From Bimuria novae-zelandiae CBS 107.79 (Eukaryota; Ascomycota; Dothideomycetes; Pleosporales; Didymosphaeriaceae): a stretch of DNA of 56,412 nt. The notes under the pieces were generated by a model, which ran no database searches, was not told the DNA's origin, and saw nothing but the letters and a program-made list of their open reading frames with translations. The stretch spans positions 623,427 to 679,838 of the forward strand of contig ML976677.1 of NCBI GenBank assembly GCA_010015655.1. Direction: 5' to 3'. The translations under genes and the position numbers were made by a program. Below, piece by piece: positions 10,101-19,383 of the stretch (positions are counted from its first letter, which is position 1; each line of letters opens with the position of its first letter).

Positions 10101-12340
10101 TAACGTATAAGAGTTAACTTATCCTTGCGGCGTATTGTGGCGATCTCATGCCACTTCGAGTATTTGTCTATAGAGTGTAGGGCGTATTTGCTGCCATCGA
10201 TGCATTCCTCTCCCACAGGGACAATATAAATAATGTCTATTGCAATTCGATAGAATAGTTATTGTGCACGGCTCTCAGCCGGGCGTCTTAAGATAATATA
10301 AGTCATTTAAGCTTTAATACATATTTAACAGAGATAGTCTATGTGTTCTCCTATTAGTTAAACGCTAGTAACGTTTGCCTCTAGTTGTTTAACTACCTTG
10401 CGGCCTGAGTGGCCCCAGATCTAATGTGCAACACGTTAGTTAACGACGTTAGTTAGCTTTAGTGCGTACGACGGGCGATATAATGCTCCAAACGTACTCA
10501 ACGGTGGGTGTAGAAGCGATAACAGCGGTCGGCGTGATGGCTCAGCATCGATTAGCCAGTGTCCTCCATTGTACTCGAGTTGTGCGATGACGTAGGACGG
10601 TTAATACATGTACAGGACATCGCGGCCAGAGTCAAAGTGGATAGACTCTGTACGACAGCGAGCGAGTCCTAAAACGCTTGTAAGAAAGCCTTCGACGTAC
10701 GCGACGTGCGTCAGCTCTAGCGTCTATAGTCTATGTGGTGTACAAGCGACGAGTTTCATCGTGCCCCAAGCCGTGATAAGGATGTGGCTGTTGCCAGCAT
10801 GGAGGTAGCGACGCTTCGGATTGTCGTTCATCCTCTTCTAGCCGTGCCATGACTCTGTATTAATAACGTGGGTGTTCGACCCTGGATCAACGATCCATCG
10901 ATTGAGAAGCTCAGTCTTGTCAGTGTCATCTCCAACCATCACTGTAAGCTCTCCTTTAGGCTCAGTATCGGTGTCTATCGTAATCACGTTCGAGTCGTCG
11001 TTCGATTGCTCCTCGAGAGATTCGATTTCGAGAGAATTAGGTTGATTAAAACTCATGTGTAATAGGCTAATAACTGCCATAAATATACTGCTATCCTCAG
11101 CAGGAGCTTAGCCGTTGTTAATTCGTAATAATGTAGTATTCTAAGGTTGTTAGGCTACCTATTTAGCTAGAGCAGTCTCTATGCGCTTATTAACCTTAGG
11201 ATCCTTTTATACTTCTTTAACCTTCTGCACAGCCTTAGCAGTAGGCTAATAGTTTTTTAGACGTTGTGGGTTGCGTGGGTTAAGAATAAAGCAGTTAGTG
11301 TACTAATGCTTCTTTCTACAGACACAGTTTCTGGGTGGCTTGTCTCGGTCACGGCTGCCACCGCGATTGCCCTTTGTAGTCTGTGAATCAACTTGCTTTG
11401 CGACTCCAAGCTCGGCAGCGGTTACCGCCAGGCCTGTTGAGTGTGGCTTGGTGCGGCGTAGATATGTAGTCATCTCGGCGACGTACGTCTCTAGAGATGA
11501 GATCTTGGTAGTGGTGCCTCGCGCTTTATGCTTAAAGATCTCGCGCAGGCAGGAAGTGGCGTATTTCTAATTAATTGCCTTGCAGGCAATAAGGAAGTCC
11601 TCCTATAGTTAATTACTATTAGTCTTAGGCAAGCTAATAGCCTTGCCCTAAGCTATAATATATACCTAGTTTAATAGCTATTAATTGATTTTCTTCGTAG
11701 CTCGTGGCGTAGTCTTAAAGGTGTTATATTTATTAGCTAGCTCGCGACAGCGTGTCGCGTCTATAAGATAAAAGAACTTTTTAAGTATAACTAGTTAGTT
11801 GTACGGGGTATCGTAATCCTTAATTAGGTGTATATAACGTGTAGTAATTATCTTACTAATATTTATATTTAGGTTAGCTAGTGCCTTTATTTAAGTGCAG
11901 TACTTAGTGCGGCGGCGTTCCTATCAATTATATTTTTATTAATAGGATTCTTAATTATCAGTGGTAAGGTAAGAGAGCCTAGTAGCTTTAAGCTCGTAAT
12001 TAGTAAGTTAAGGCTTAATTAGCTTTTATAGCTCGGGGAGATTCTCCTTTGCTATATTAAGATTAATATATTGCTAGAGGCCATGTCGATTAGCGACGTC
12101 TCGGCGAATAAACAACTAGGTAAACTAGTTGTCTAGTGTGTTTAGTATAATAGTGACACGCGTCACTGCGGGGTCGGACTTAGTAGCTATTGTAGAGGCT
12201 ATAGTCGACTGTATTGATGGATCCAGGCAGAGATCCTAGTATGTGCGTTGTGAGAATGCGGTAACAGGTGCGTTGTAAAGAACGCGGTATAGCAACGTGT
12301 AGCTTGTGTGTTGAGTGACGTTACAGCAGCAGGTGAGAAC
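7122..12340 (-). pseudogene. Degenerate copia gag-pol
   Basis: No long frame survives, but conserved blocks can be read in order along the minus strand. A gag zinc knuckle (CVCRKKH then C, with a stop between) lies near 11310-11340. The protease site WIVDPGSN is at 10874-10897. The integrase DN...F block is near 10020-10045, with a stop just before it, and the conserved VYNRDLRATNKLKLRT block is near 9660-9730. The RT entry blocks GVFKKTT, VFTYKIDEDRYL and LVI lie near 8580-8720. The RT active site YVDD is at 8228-8239, and the RNase H blocks ADEPETRRSS and DWKSTVQ are near 7590-7670. Stops stand at positions usually held by Gln, Arg or Trp. The solo LTR at 8852-9041 separates integrase from RT. 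Confidence 0.88.
8847..9046 (-). repeat. Nested solo LTR of a related copia family, with TTATC target duplications
   Basis: A 190-bp sequence at 8852-9041 begins TGTTGC and ends GTCACA. It aligns along most of its length with the 204-bp LTRs of the host element, sharing blocks such as AGAAAAGATTG, CTATCTAGAAGCTAC, CGCTAGTCCTAGA and GAGTAAGAGCCAT, but is clearly diverged. It is flanked by TTATC at 8847-8851 and TTATC at 9042-9046. No internal region is present, so the inserted element was reduced to one LTR by LTR-LTR recombination. Confidence 0.9.
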
Positions 12341-12354
12341 AATCCAAGGTGCAA

Positions 12355-12368
12355 GCTAGGCTCATAAC
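12355..12368 (-). other. Primer-binding site of the copia element
   Basis: Immediately inside the 5' LTR the minus strand reads GTTATGAGCCTAGC. Its complement contains GCTCATAAC, the anticodon stem-loop sequence of initiator tRNA-Met. Copia itself is primed by the 5' half of that tRNA, so the same mode is likely here. The match is read by eye. Confidence 0.6.
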
Positions 12369-12572
12369 TGTCGCGGTGAGGCAGAGCGCTGAGCGGACAG
12401 TACGCAGTGGAAAAGATTGCAGGATTAAACTAAGGTTGTTCTATCTAGAAGCTACAGAAGGTATAGGTGCGCAGGCACAAACAACGCTAGTCCTAGACAG
12501 AAAGAAGGTAAGTCGCAACCATGTCAAGGTAGGAGCAACTATCTTGTAGAGTAAGAGCCATAAACCGTGACA
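12369..12572 (-). repeat. 5' LTR (right) of the copia element
   Basis: 204 bp with TGTC...GACA ends, two differences from the left copy. Confidence 0.95.
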
Positions 12573-12577
12573 CAATG
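12573..12577. repeat. Target-site duplication CAATG, right copy
   Basis: Exact match to 6902-6906. Confidence 0.93.
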
Positions 12578-12876
12578 CGTTGTACAACGTTGTGGTTAGA
12601 GTCTGGCGCTTCATCAAAGATCATAGCTGGATTCTGATTAAGGCCCGAGATCAGGCTATCATACGAGTGGCTATGAGGTAGACGCTGCACGGTCTCCGGT
12701 AGGATGGTTGTGTGGTCTTCAACACTCGGATGGATGGGCGCCTCGTGTACCGTTCGGGAAACCGAAGCGCGCGGACGCAATGACAGACTACGAGAAAATG
12801 AAGTAAGCCTGGATGCTGAGGAAAGCCGAGGAGATTGGGGGTGAGAGTGCTTGCGCCAGAATTTCCTGAACCGCAT
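12573..12876 (-). pseudogene. 5' part of the host gene split by the copia element
   Basis: Begins with ATG at 12876 (MRFRKFWRKHSHPQSPRL) and stays open for 101 codons to the LTR boundary, ending NHNVVQRI plus one base. It then runs artificially into the LTR. Skipping the element and one CAATG copy brings the frame directly onto codons at 6901 and below, completing a GAC codon. The sequence is basic at the start, then Ser/Pro/His-rich; no domain is recognised. The full product would be about 339 residues after correcting one further frameshift in the distal half. The gene would share its transcription direction with the element. Confidence 0.8.
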
Positions 12877-13863
12877 GGTGAGGAACTGGGGTTGTACTCA
12901 ACCGGTGCTGCTTCTGATTGTGTGCATTGAAGATTCTGCAGGGATATGATTTTATAAAGTCGCGAGGACTTCATCGGCAGCCCATTCCAAGGTTGGGGTG
13001 ATCAGTGCAAATATTCTCGAGATGTGAAAGTGGGCGGGAGAACGCTTGTGAAGTGGTAGCATTACTGTCAACGCACAATGCAAAGATAGCTTGAGCATTT
13101 TAAAATCATACTAAAGTTTTACTTAAGAACACTTTTGATTCCGGCTCCAAAACAAATCCTGGGTAAAATTATCTTCGAAGTCAACTTCACGAATTATGCG
13201 CTTCGCGTTATTTAGGCTTTAATAAGCCGTATCTCAGAAGATAATCAACCCAATGGCGGTAATTAAGATAAAGTTGTACAGATGGGCTGAATTGAGACCT
13301 GTGTGACTTCAATGTTCGTTTTCTCAGTTTTTCTATGTTTTCTCATACCATATGCACATGTGATAGGAACACGCTTTCCAAATTGGCGATAATAAAAGAC
13401 ATAATGTGCCGGGAAGGTCAGTAATAATTATTGCGTGTAGTTATTGGTAACCTCACGCAAGAACGTCTCGAAAAATAACCGAGAAGATACCTACTACCAC
13501 GTACTGTGGGTCTTGCAGGTGCCCAGGTGAACAGGTTCAAAATTTTCTTTTCCTGTGGTTACTTGCATTGAACGAAAAAATACGTAACTTCATACAGTAC
13601 AGCAACAGTGGTGGTGGTGAGACGATAACTATAAAGAATTGGGCGGTGACCTAAAGATCGGACTAATCACGTGAAAGCGCGTCTGAGCCAGGTCCTTTAT
13701 GATCTAATTAGTGCGACAGCAACGGCGGATTCTCAACGCCTGTGAAACGGTCCGACATCGACCCCTCATTTCTCACCACACTTAGGCAACAATGCGCGCA
13801 TGCTAGACGCGACTGCGTTGAGCTGGACGCCGCTACCACGCCTGCATCGAAGTGTACAATATC
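12877..13863. other. Gene-free stretch
   Basis: Contains the presumed promoter of the split gene (rightward of 12876) and AT-rich DNA from about 13060 to 13650 without coding character. The small plus-strand ORF beginning at 13742 overlaps the start of the next pseudogene in another frame and is a shadow. Confidence 0.45.
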
Positions 13864-16800
13864 ATGTCGGTCAAGCCTTCGCACCTCGAACGGTTTTCAT
13901 ACTTTTATGTGGGCAATATTCCAGCTGTTTGTCTGACGCAGGATCTGCCTCCGGAAGATAACGCAGATGCTCTGCTTCTCGGTTGCAGCGACATACGCAA
14001 CGTGTTGTTCACTGCCTTTTGTATTGCCAGTCAAAGTACTTCCTTCTACGGCTTACATTGGTTTTCGCAAAAAACTCATCTTCCACAGAAAAGCGAAAGC
14101 TAGATGTTACCTGCTGCGATGTCAGCGCCGAAACGCTCGCCCGCAACATCATAGTCTACACATTGTTATCCGATAACGTCTCAGCCGTGCAGGCTCAAAG
14201 AATCTGAAGCATCTACTCTGATATCAAGCTCGATACCGAAGCTACTCGAAGCTGCCAAATCCATTGACGCCTGGCACGCCGGTCCCTATGGCCGATGGAT
14301 CAGGTTTTGCGACTTGTCGATTTTTACGAAGGTCAAAGAGCTGTGGAGCTACTATTCGATCGTCCAAGCTGAGGCGGACAAATTCCATAAACAACAGCAA
14401 GAGCTGAAAGAACACTGGAAGATCGCGAAAGAACACCACATACAGAAGTTGGGGCAGTTCAAAACTGTCTAGACAGGTGTCAGATCGGCCGCTCCCGTTA
14501 TCCTTGATTATTTTGAGAAAGGCGGGAAGTCTCACGGAGCCTAATAGGGGAATGGCATCACTCTCGCAGGCAGCGCTGCTTCCATGTTCAATCCCATGTT
14601 TGGTAGTGTTCATGGGACAACAATACTGCATTATGGAACCGATCCGCTTCTCGGTTTCCACAAATCAATTGCATATGCAGACCTCGCGCAGGACTCACCG
14701 CTTAGGGTTGCAGCGACTAGCGCACCCAACCCCGTCCGACAAAGTACAATGGCAGCGCTTCTTCTGTTTGAGGCTTGGGCAGAGTCGTTCCGCTCTATGT
14801 GCGAATGTATTACCTTACAATTCAGCCACTCTGATGCGATCGCTCTATTTAGCGCCTTCCAGCATCGTGATGACCACGGATCGGCATCAGTTCGCCACTG
14901 CTATCGAAGAATCTGGTGCTACGAACCTCAATTCCAGCGATTATAGCCCGGAAGGTTTGGCCCCCACAACCTTCAATGTCATCGATATGTCGAATCTCGT
15001 AGATCATCTGGGGAGTTTAAACATATTGCTTTCTGCCACGCCTTTGTTATCGAAGCAATCCTCTTCTGTCATTCGGACATAAATCTTGGTACCCAAAGTG
15101 AAAGATGGGAATGCTGCAACAAACGCCAGCTTTGCGGGTACCTGCCCGACGTTGCTCTACTGCTAGGATTGCGGCCTGAACATTTCTACTCCGGGACTTC
15201 AGGAACATGGAATTTTGACGAGATCATGTCTTCGTTCAACGGAGGCGTCAGTATTTCGCGACATGTCCTAGTGTGGAGATACACTGATGTCAAGAGCTTG
15301 ACCTTTGCACCGCAAGAACTCGCAAAGTTTGTCCTGAAAATTTATCTGGAGATGTTTCGTAACGAAAACATCAGACGCAGCGTCGAAGTTATGCGACAAA
15401 CATACAACTCTTACGACGTATATACACGGGCCAGCTTGACTTCTCTTCTCAGTAAGATCCGCTCACAGAACTTCTTAGCATGGGATGATTTCATTGCCGC
15501 TTTCATGACTCTATTGGGAAAAGACCAGACGCTTCTATTTCAGAATACTCACATCCAAGCCCTATACGCTCATGTTTCCGGCTTAGCTTACTCTCCCCAC
15601 TTTTCTCTTAACTGCACATACATATAGCTCCACTCCTTCATAGCTATTCAATCAACTCAGTTCTCTATTTCCATCACCCACTATACGTGACAGCTCATCT
15701 ACACATGTATAGGCTCTTCACGTCTATGTATCTTCGACTCGAGACATTCAGGGCCCAATTTTCCCGCCACGAAGTTTTGCGGAACTGGATCGATGTACCA
15801 TAGGTCATATGTGTGACAATGGAAATGCCTCGCTTAGTGTTTGAGCTATGGCAGAATGACCTGATACAATATGGTGCGCCCATATTGCAGCTTGTAATTC
15901 GACCCAACATCAATGACGTCGAGAACTACTTCTTAGATGTGCAGCTAGGATTTGGCTCGGTCACCACATCCGGTCAGCGATTTACAAATTCGTTTAAAAT
16001 TCAGATACAGGACGACACGAGAGGCTGGACAGGAGATCGTTCCGTTATTACGTCAGCAATGGTTTCGTCGACACTCATAATGCAAAATCCGAAGCTCTCA
16101 GACATCGAGGTAAGCTAACTTCCATGCACAGAGATTTATTTCTACATGATACAAATAACAAAGTAGTACAGATGTTCTCGTTGCGATAAAGCATATTGTG
16201 ACGTCGAAAAAGAGTGTTGAGGCAATCGTTGTTTTGATTGAGAAGCTACTCTATAGAGCTATATACTGTGGATCACGTGCACGGACCGCACGTACGCGGG
16301 TGGCCCAAGCTTCTATACTGAACCATCACACATATTGTGCTTTGCTGACTTCGTACCTACACAATCAGGTGGAACTCAGGGTAGCATCTTCGCCAGCGTC
16401 AATGGCATTACTCTCGCCCAAGCTCGGCTTGAATTTGACCCTGCACAAGTCTACCCTTGCCAGCAGCAAGGTTTAACTCAGTAAATAACGCCCGAATCTA
16501 CTCGAAGAACTGTCCATGCGCGCGCCACTGGTAGCAGAATGTGCTAATTCCGGGCCAGTAGCACCGCGCCCGGGGCTTTTCCTCGACACAAAGGGTACAA
16601 AAGCCCCGAGTATGCAGATACGATTTGACGTTGTCAATGAGAAGTTGGAAGTTGCCCTACGAGAAGGTGCGGCGGTCACCGTGCAGCAATCTAGCATATA
16701 TTCTCTGTGCTTAAGGTTGGGCACGAAACTGTTCCTTACCACAGAGCTTCCACTTCCGATCGCTTCATCCGGTGACGCAATAAAGACAAGGATTGCTCGC

Positions 16801-16993
16801 AAATCGTCTTGGATAGAACATATAACCCCAGTAGCCTCGCCACCAGACCTACTCGAGCGACTCGAGAGCTTGTACCCTATGAGCTTCTCCAAGAGGTACG
16901 TTAGAAAACCGATTCCTCCAATCTTTCGTACTGACATATGCGTAGACACGTGACTAGGTTGTTGCTTAGCAATATTCATTATGTCGATTCCAA

Positions 16994-17001
16994 GCCACTA
17001 C
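16994..17001. repeat. 8-bp target-site duplication GCCACTAC, left copy
   Basis: GCCACTAC directly before the hAT element; identical to 17872-17879. Confidence 0.92.
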
Positions 17002-17871
17002 CAGCGCTGCCAACGAACAGAACGTTCGATCCGAACAATCGATCCGAACGGCGTTTTCTGGTGTTTTGGATCGAACGAACAGGCATGGTGGGTCAAACAG
17101 AGCTTCGAACGAACGCATTATTAGAGCCAAACGTTTGGTTGTTCGGTTGTTCGGTTGTTCGGGACTACGTTTGATCGATTTAGTATGGGGATTCTGTCCT
17201 AATTGGTGGAGTATTACCTTGTTCTGCTGGCCTTGTGCCACGCGTGGCGTTGTCGTATATTGCCTTGTGCAACGTTCTTGTAGGAGAAGAAAACTCTGAG
17301 TTTTCTCGTCGACGTGCCTCCCACTGTTTCCCATCGTCAGCCGTGAGCGCATCTTGTTATGGATCAATTTGTTACCCGCTCGCAGTCGTCCCAGTCGACC
17401 CAGTCGACCCAGTCAACCCGGCTGGCATTTGACAGCTATCACCATGCCGGGTCACGCACGGCAGCTGTCATGGCGATGGCGGAGAGCTTTGAGAGCTTGG
17501 ATGACTCGCCATCTGAAGTGGAGTCCGTCGCTCCTACTCATGAGTTTCCCGGCGAGCTGAAAGCGTCCGGAGCTCGTTTTCCTATTGTATGGACCCGCCT
17601 CTGGCAAGGCAAACGTCTCCTCAACCACGTCGTCAAGAAGGATGCCGGCCAAAACATCCAGCTGGTGGACGGCAGCCAGTTTCTCGACCACAACACCAAC
17701 CTCCTTCCTAATTAGGAAAGTTGTATATATACGAACGTTCGGCCGAACGTTCGTTGTACTGTTCGAAGACGCTCCTGTTCGAGTCGTCTCGAACGTACGT
17801 ACATTTGTATGTGGGCCGAACGAACGAACAAGCACCTTGTTCGGATCCTGTTCGATTCGTTGGCAGCGCTG
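17002..17871 (+). mobile_element. Non-autonomous hAT-superfamily DNA transposon (870 bp)
   Basis: Perfect 16-bp terminal inverted repeats, CAGCGCTGCCAACGAA at 17002-17017 and its complement at 17856-17871, flanked by the 8-bp duplication GCCACTAC. An 8-bp duplication with CAG-starting ends is the hAT signature. Subterminal regions (about 17015-17165 and 17730-17860) are dense in GAACG/CGTTC motifs in both orientations, as expected for hAT transposase binding sites. Only a short transposase-like N-terminal frame remains, so it would need a transposase in trans. Excising the element plus one duplication restores a continuous KPLPIL reading frame in the surrounding DUF4470 gene. Confidence 0.9.
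17359..17715 (+). pseudogene. Truncated hAT transposase N-terminus
   Basis: A 118-codon frame wholly inside the hAT element. It begins MDQFVTRSQSSQSTQSTQST, a Ser/Gln/Thr repeat encoded by a 9-bp tandem repeat near 17382-17420. It continues through FPIVWTRLWQGKRLLNH and VVKKDAGQNIQLVDG to a stop at 17715. hAT transposases are usually over 600 residues, so at most the N-terminal portion is present and the catalytic and dimerisation regions are absent. The assignment rests mainly on its position in a hAT element. Confidence 0.55.
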
Positions 17872-17879
17872 GCCACTAC
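17872..17879. repeat. 8-bp target-site duplication GCCACTAC, right copy
   Basis: Exact match to 16994-17001. Confidence 0.92.
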
Positions 17880-18790
17880 CAATCCTAGCATACACAAACG
17901 GGGGGCAGAATCACTAGCTCAAGGCACATATTGCTCTTACATTTAAGAAAAGAGAGGAATCGCAAACTAATCTAGCCCAGGAAAATCTCAGCATGCGTTT
18001 CAGCTTCAAGAAATCGCTCGCTCAAATTTTTGGACACTACAGTGAATTCCAAGAGTTCGAGAGACGATTCGTATTCGGCATCTGTGATCCAGAATCTGGC
18101 GGGGCCAACATCATCATCGCTTCGAGCCTCCGTCTGGATGTAGCAAATCAGGGCATCTTTCTGGATGCTGCCGTGGTCCCGCTCACCGCAACTCTCTTTA
18201 GGGACCACACGCAGCTCATTCCAGGGATTTTTAACAAAATTAGTGAGATCCGCGTAAACACCGCTGGGCTTGAGCAGTGGTGATATGTCTTACAAGCCTT
18301 GGCTGAAAGATGCCGAACATGGGAACACACATCGACATGCGAATACATCAAGACGGGCCAAATGCCCTATTCCACTGAGTTTGCAGGCCAGTTTCTTTGC
18401 AAATGCAGTATGGACGTGTTTGCGAAAGACTTTGTTAGTGATCTGCCGGCGTGGCGGGTCCTTCGGAAGTCCGCCATTCGCGTCGCTACCCCGTTCTACT
18501 ACAAATCGCTTTTCGGCACGAATGAGCCATCGAGGCCCTCTTCCGCACCTGCTTCTAGGATCAAACCTCCATCATCCGACGAAGTTGAACGACTAGCAGA
18601 GATATTCATGGGTAAAAAGGCGAGATGAGTCTCATGGAAGGAATTTGTGGTGGATGCGGCGCCGCAGAGCGCAATGAAGGGAAGGCACTCTTTACTTGTG
18701 AACGCTGCAAGGATGCAGAATATTTCTCTTCAAAACGCTAGAGCAAGAACTGGGAATGGCGTAAAACCAGCTGCAAAATCCTTAAGGTGG

Positions 18791-19383
18791 TGGGGTGGGA
18801 GGGCATGGGCGATGTGAAGGCTAATCCCTAATGTGTAGCGACAAGAACGGGCAGAACTATGACACTGTTGTCGGATGTTGGAAGTTGAGCCTACGACCAC
18901 GTTTAAGCCAATAGTTCTTGACGAAGAGACTAGGAATAGTGTGTGTAACTTTCCGAAACGGTGGTCAGAGGACAGGTTTTGATCCAAGCGACTCCGTCCG
19001 CAGCAAGTCCAGTGTCTCCGACTATAGCCTCATCGTTGCTCCTCTGGCTTGTTGGCTATTACAAGAATTATGGCTCAACATTTTCCCCAATCGCTATATG
19101 TTCGATCCTTGAACCTGGACCTGTTGGCGCGAGCGAAACGGCAGTTCGTCGCGGGGTGATGCCCCTGTTGAGGATGGCAGCCGGGGTGGGTAAACTCGAT
19201 ACGCCCACAACCACGGAACGGATGCGCAAAAGCCGCACAACCACGGAACAGGCATTCAATCTATAGAGAGTCCACTTCGCTCCGATCATTCCATTATAAC
19301 CACTCGACTGTGGTCTACCAATCCTTCAATTTCCTCTCCCCCTATTTCATATACTTCTGTCTTGCTGGCATTGCTTTGGGAAG
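18791..19383. other. Gene-free stretch between two pseudogenes
   Basis: Short ORFs only. Two copies of CACAACCACGGAAC occur at about 19204 and 19238, a minor direct repeat. Nothing else is recognised. Confidence 0.4.

Larger units (their letters stand above)
6907..12572 (-). mobile_element. Complete but inactive Ty1/copia LTR retrotransposon
   Basis: Bounded by two 204-bp direct repeats (6907-7110 and 12369-12572) that begin TGTC and end GACA, and flanked by the 5-bp duplication CAATG. Remnants of gag-pol on the minus strand occur in the copia order protease, integrase, reverse transcriptase, RNase H, so the 5' LTR is the right-hand one. The primer-binding site and polypurine tract are where this orientation predicts. 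Total length is 5666 bp, or about 5.47 kb without the nested solo LTR and its duplication, which is normal for the superfamily. The interior is AT-rich with stops throughout, mostly explainable as CpA-to-TpA changes. The element lies in the coding frame of a host gene. Confidence 0.95.
13864..18790 (+). pseudogene. Decayed DUF4470 / MYND zinc-finger protein gene
   Basis: Reads as a large fungal DUF4470-MYND protein broken into many frames. The N-terminal DUF4470 domain starts at 13864 (MSVKPSHLERF, then PAVCLTQDLPPEDNADALLL) and continues at about 14090 with KLDVTCCDVSAETLARNI. Middle blocks are FNVIDMSNLVDHLG near 14980, the 152-codon frame from 15169, LGFGSVTTSGQRF near 15950 and KTRIARKSSWIE near 16780. 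Near 17990-18290 is the FGHYSEFQEFE and IFLDAAVVPLT part, then WEHTSTCEY at about 18320. A MYND finger follows at 18625-18790 (CGGCGAAE, TCERCKDAEYF). Some breaks may be introns, for example 16895-16944, but true lesions include TAG at 17915, TAG at 18739 inside the MYND finger with its middle cysteines lost, a frameshift near 14870, and the hAT insertion at 17002. Confidence 0.8.

Noticed and set aside
12493..12876. 127-codon minus-strand ORF taken as an intact gene
   Set aside because: Its last 26 codons are LTR sequence. The real frame leaves at the insertion point and continues at 6901.
16473..16979. 168-codon minus-strand ORF
   Set aside because: Antisense to the recognisable KTRIARKSSWIE block of the DUF4470 pseudogene.
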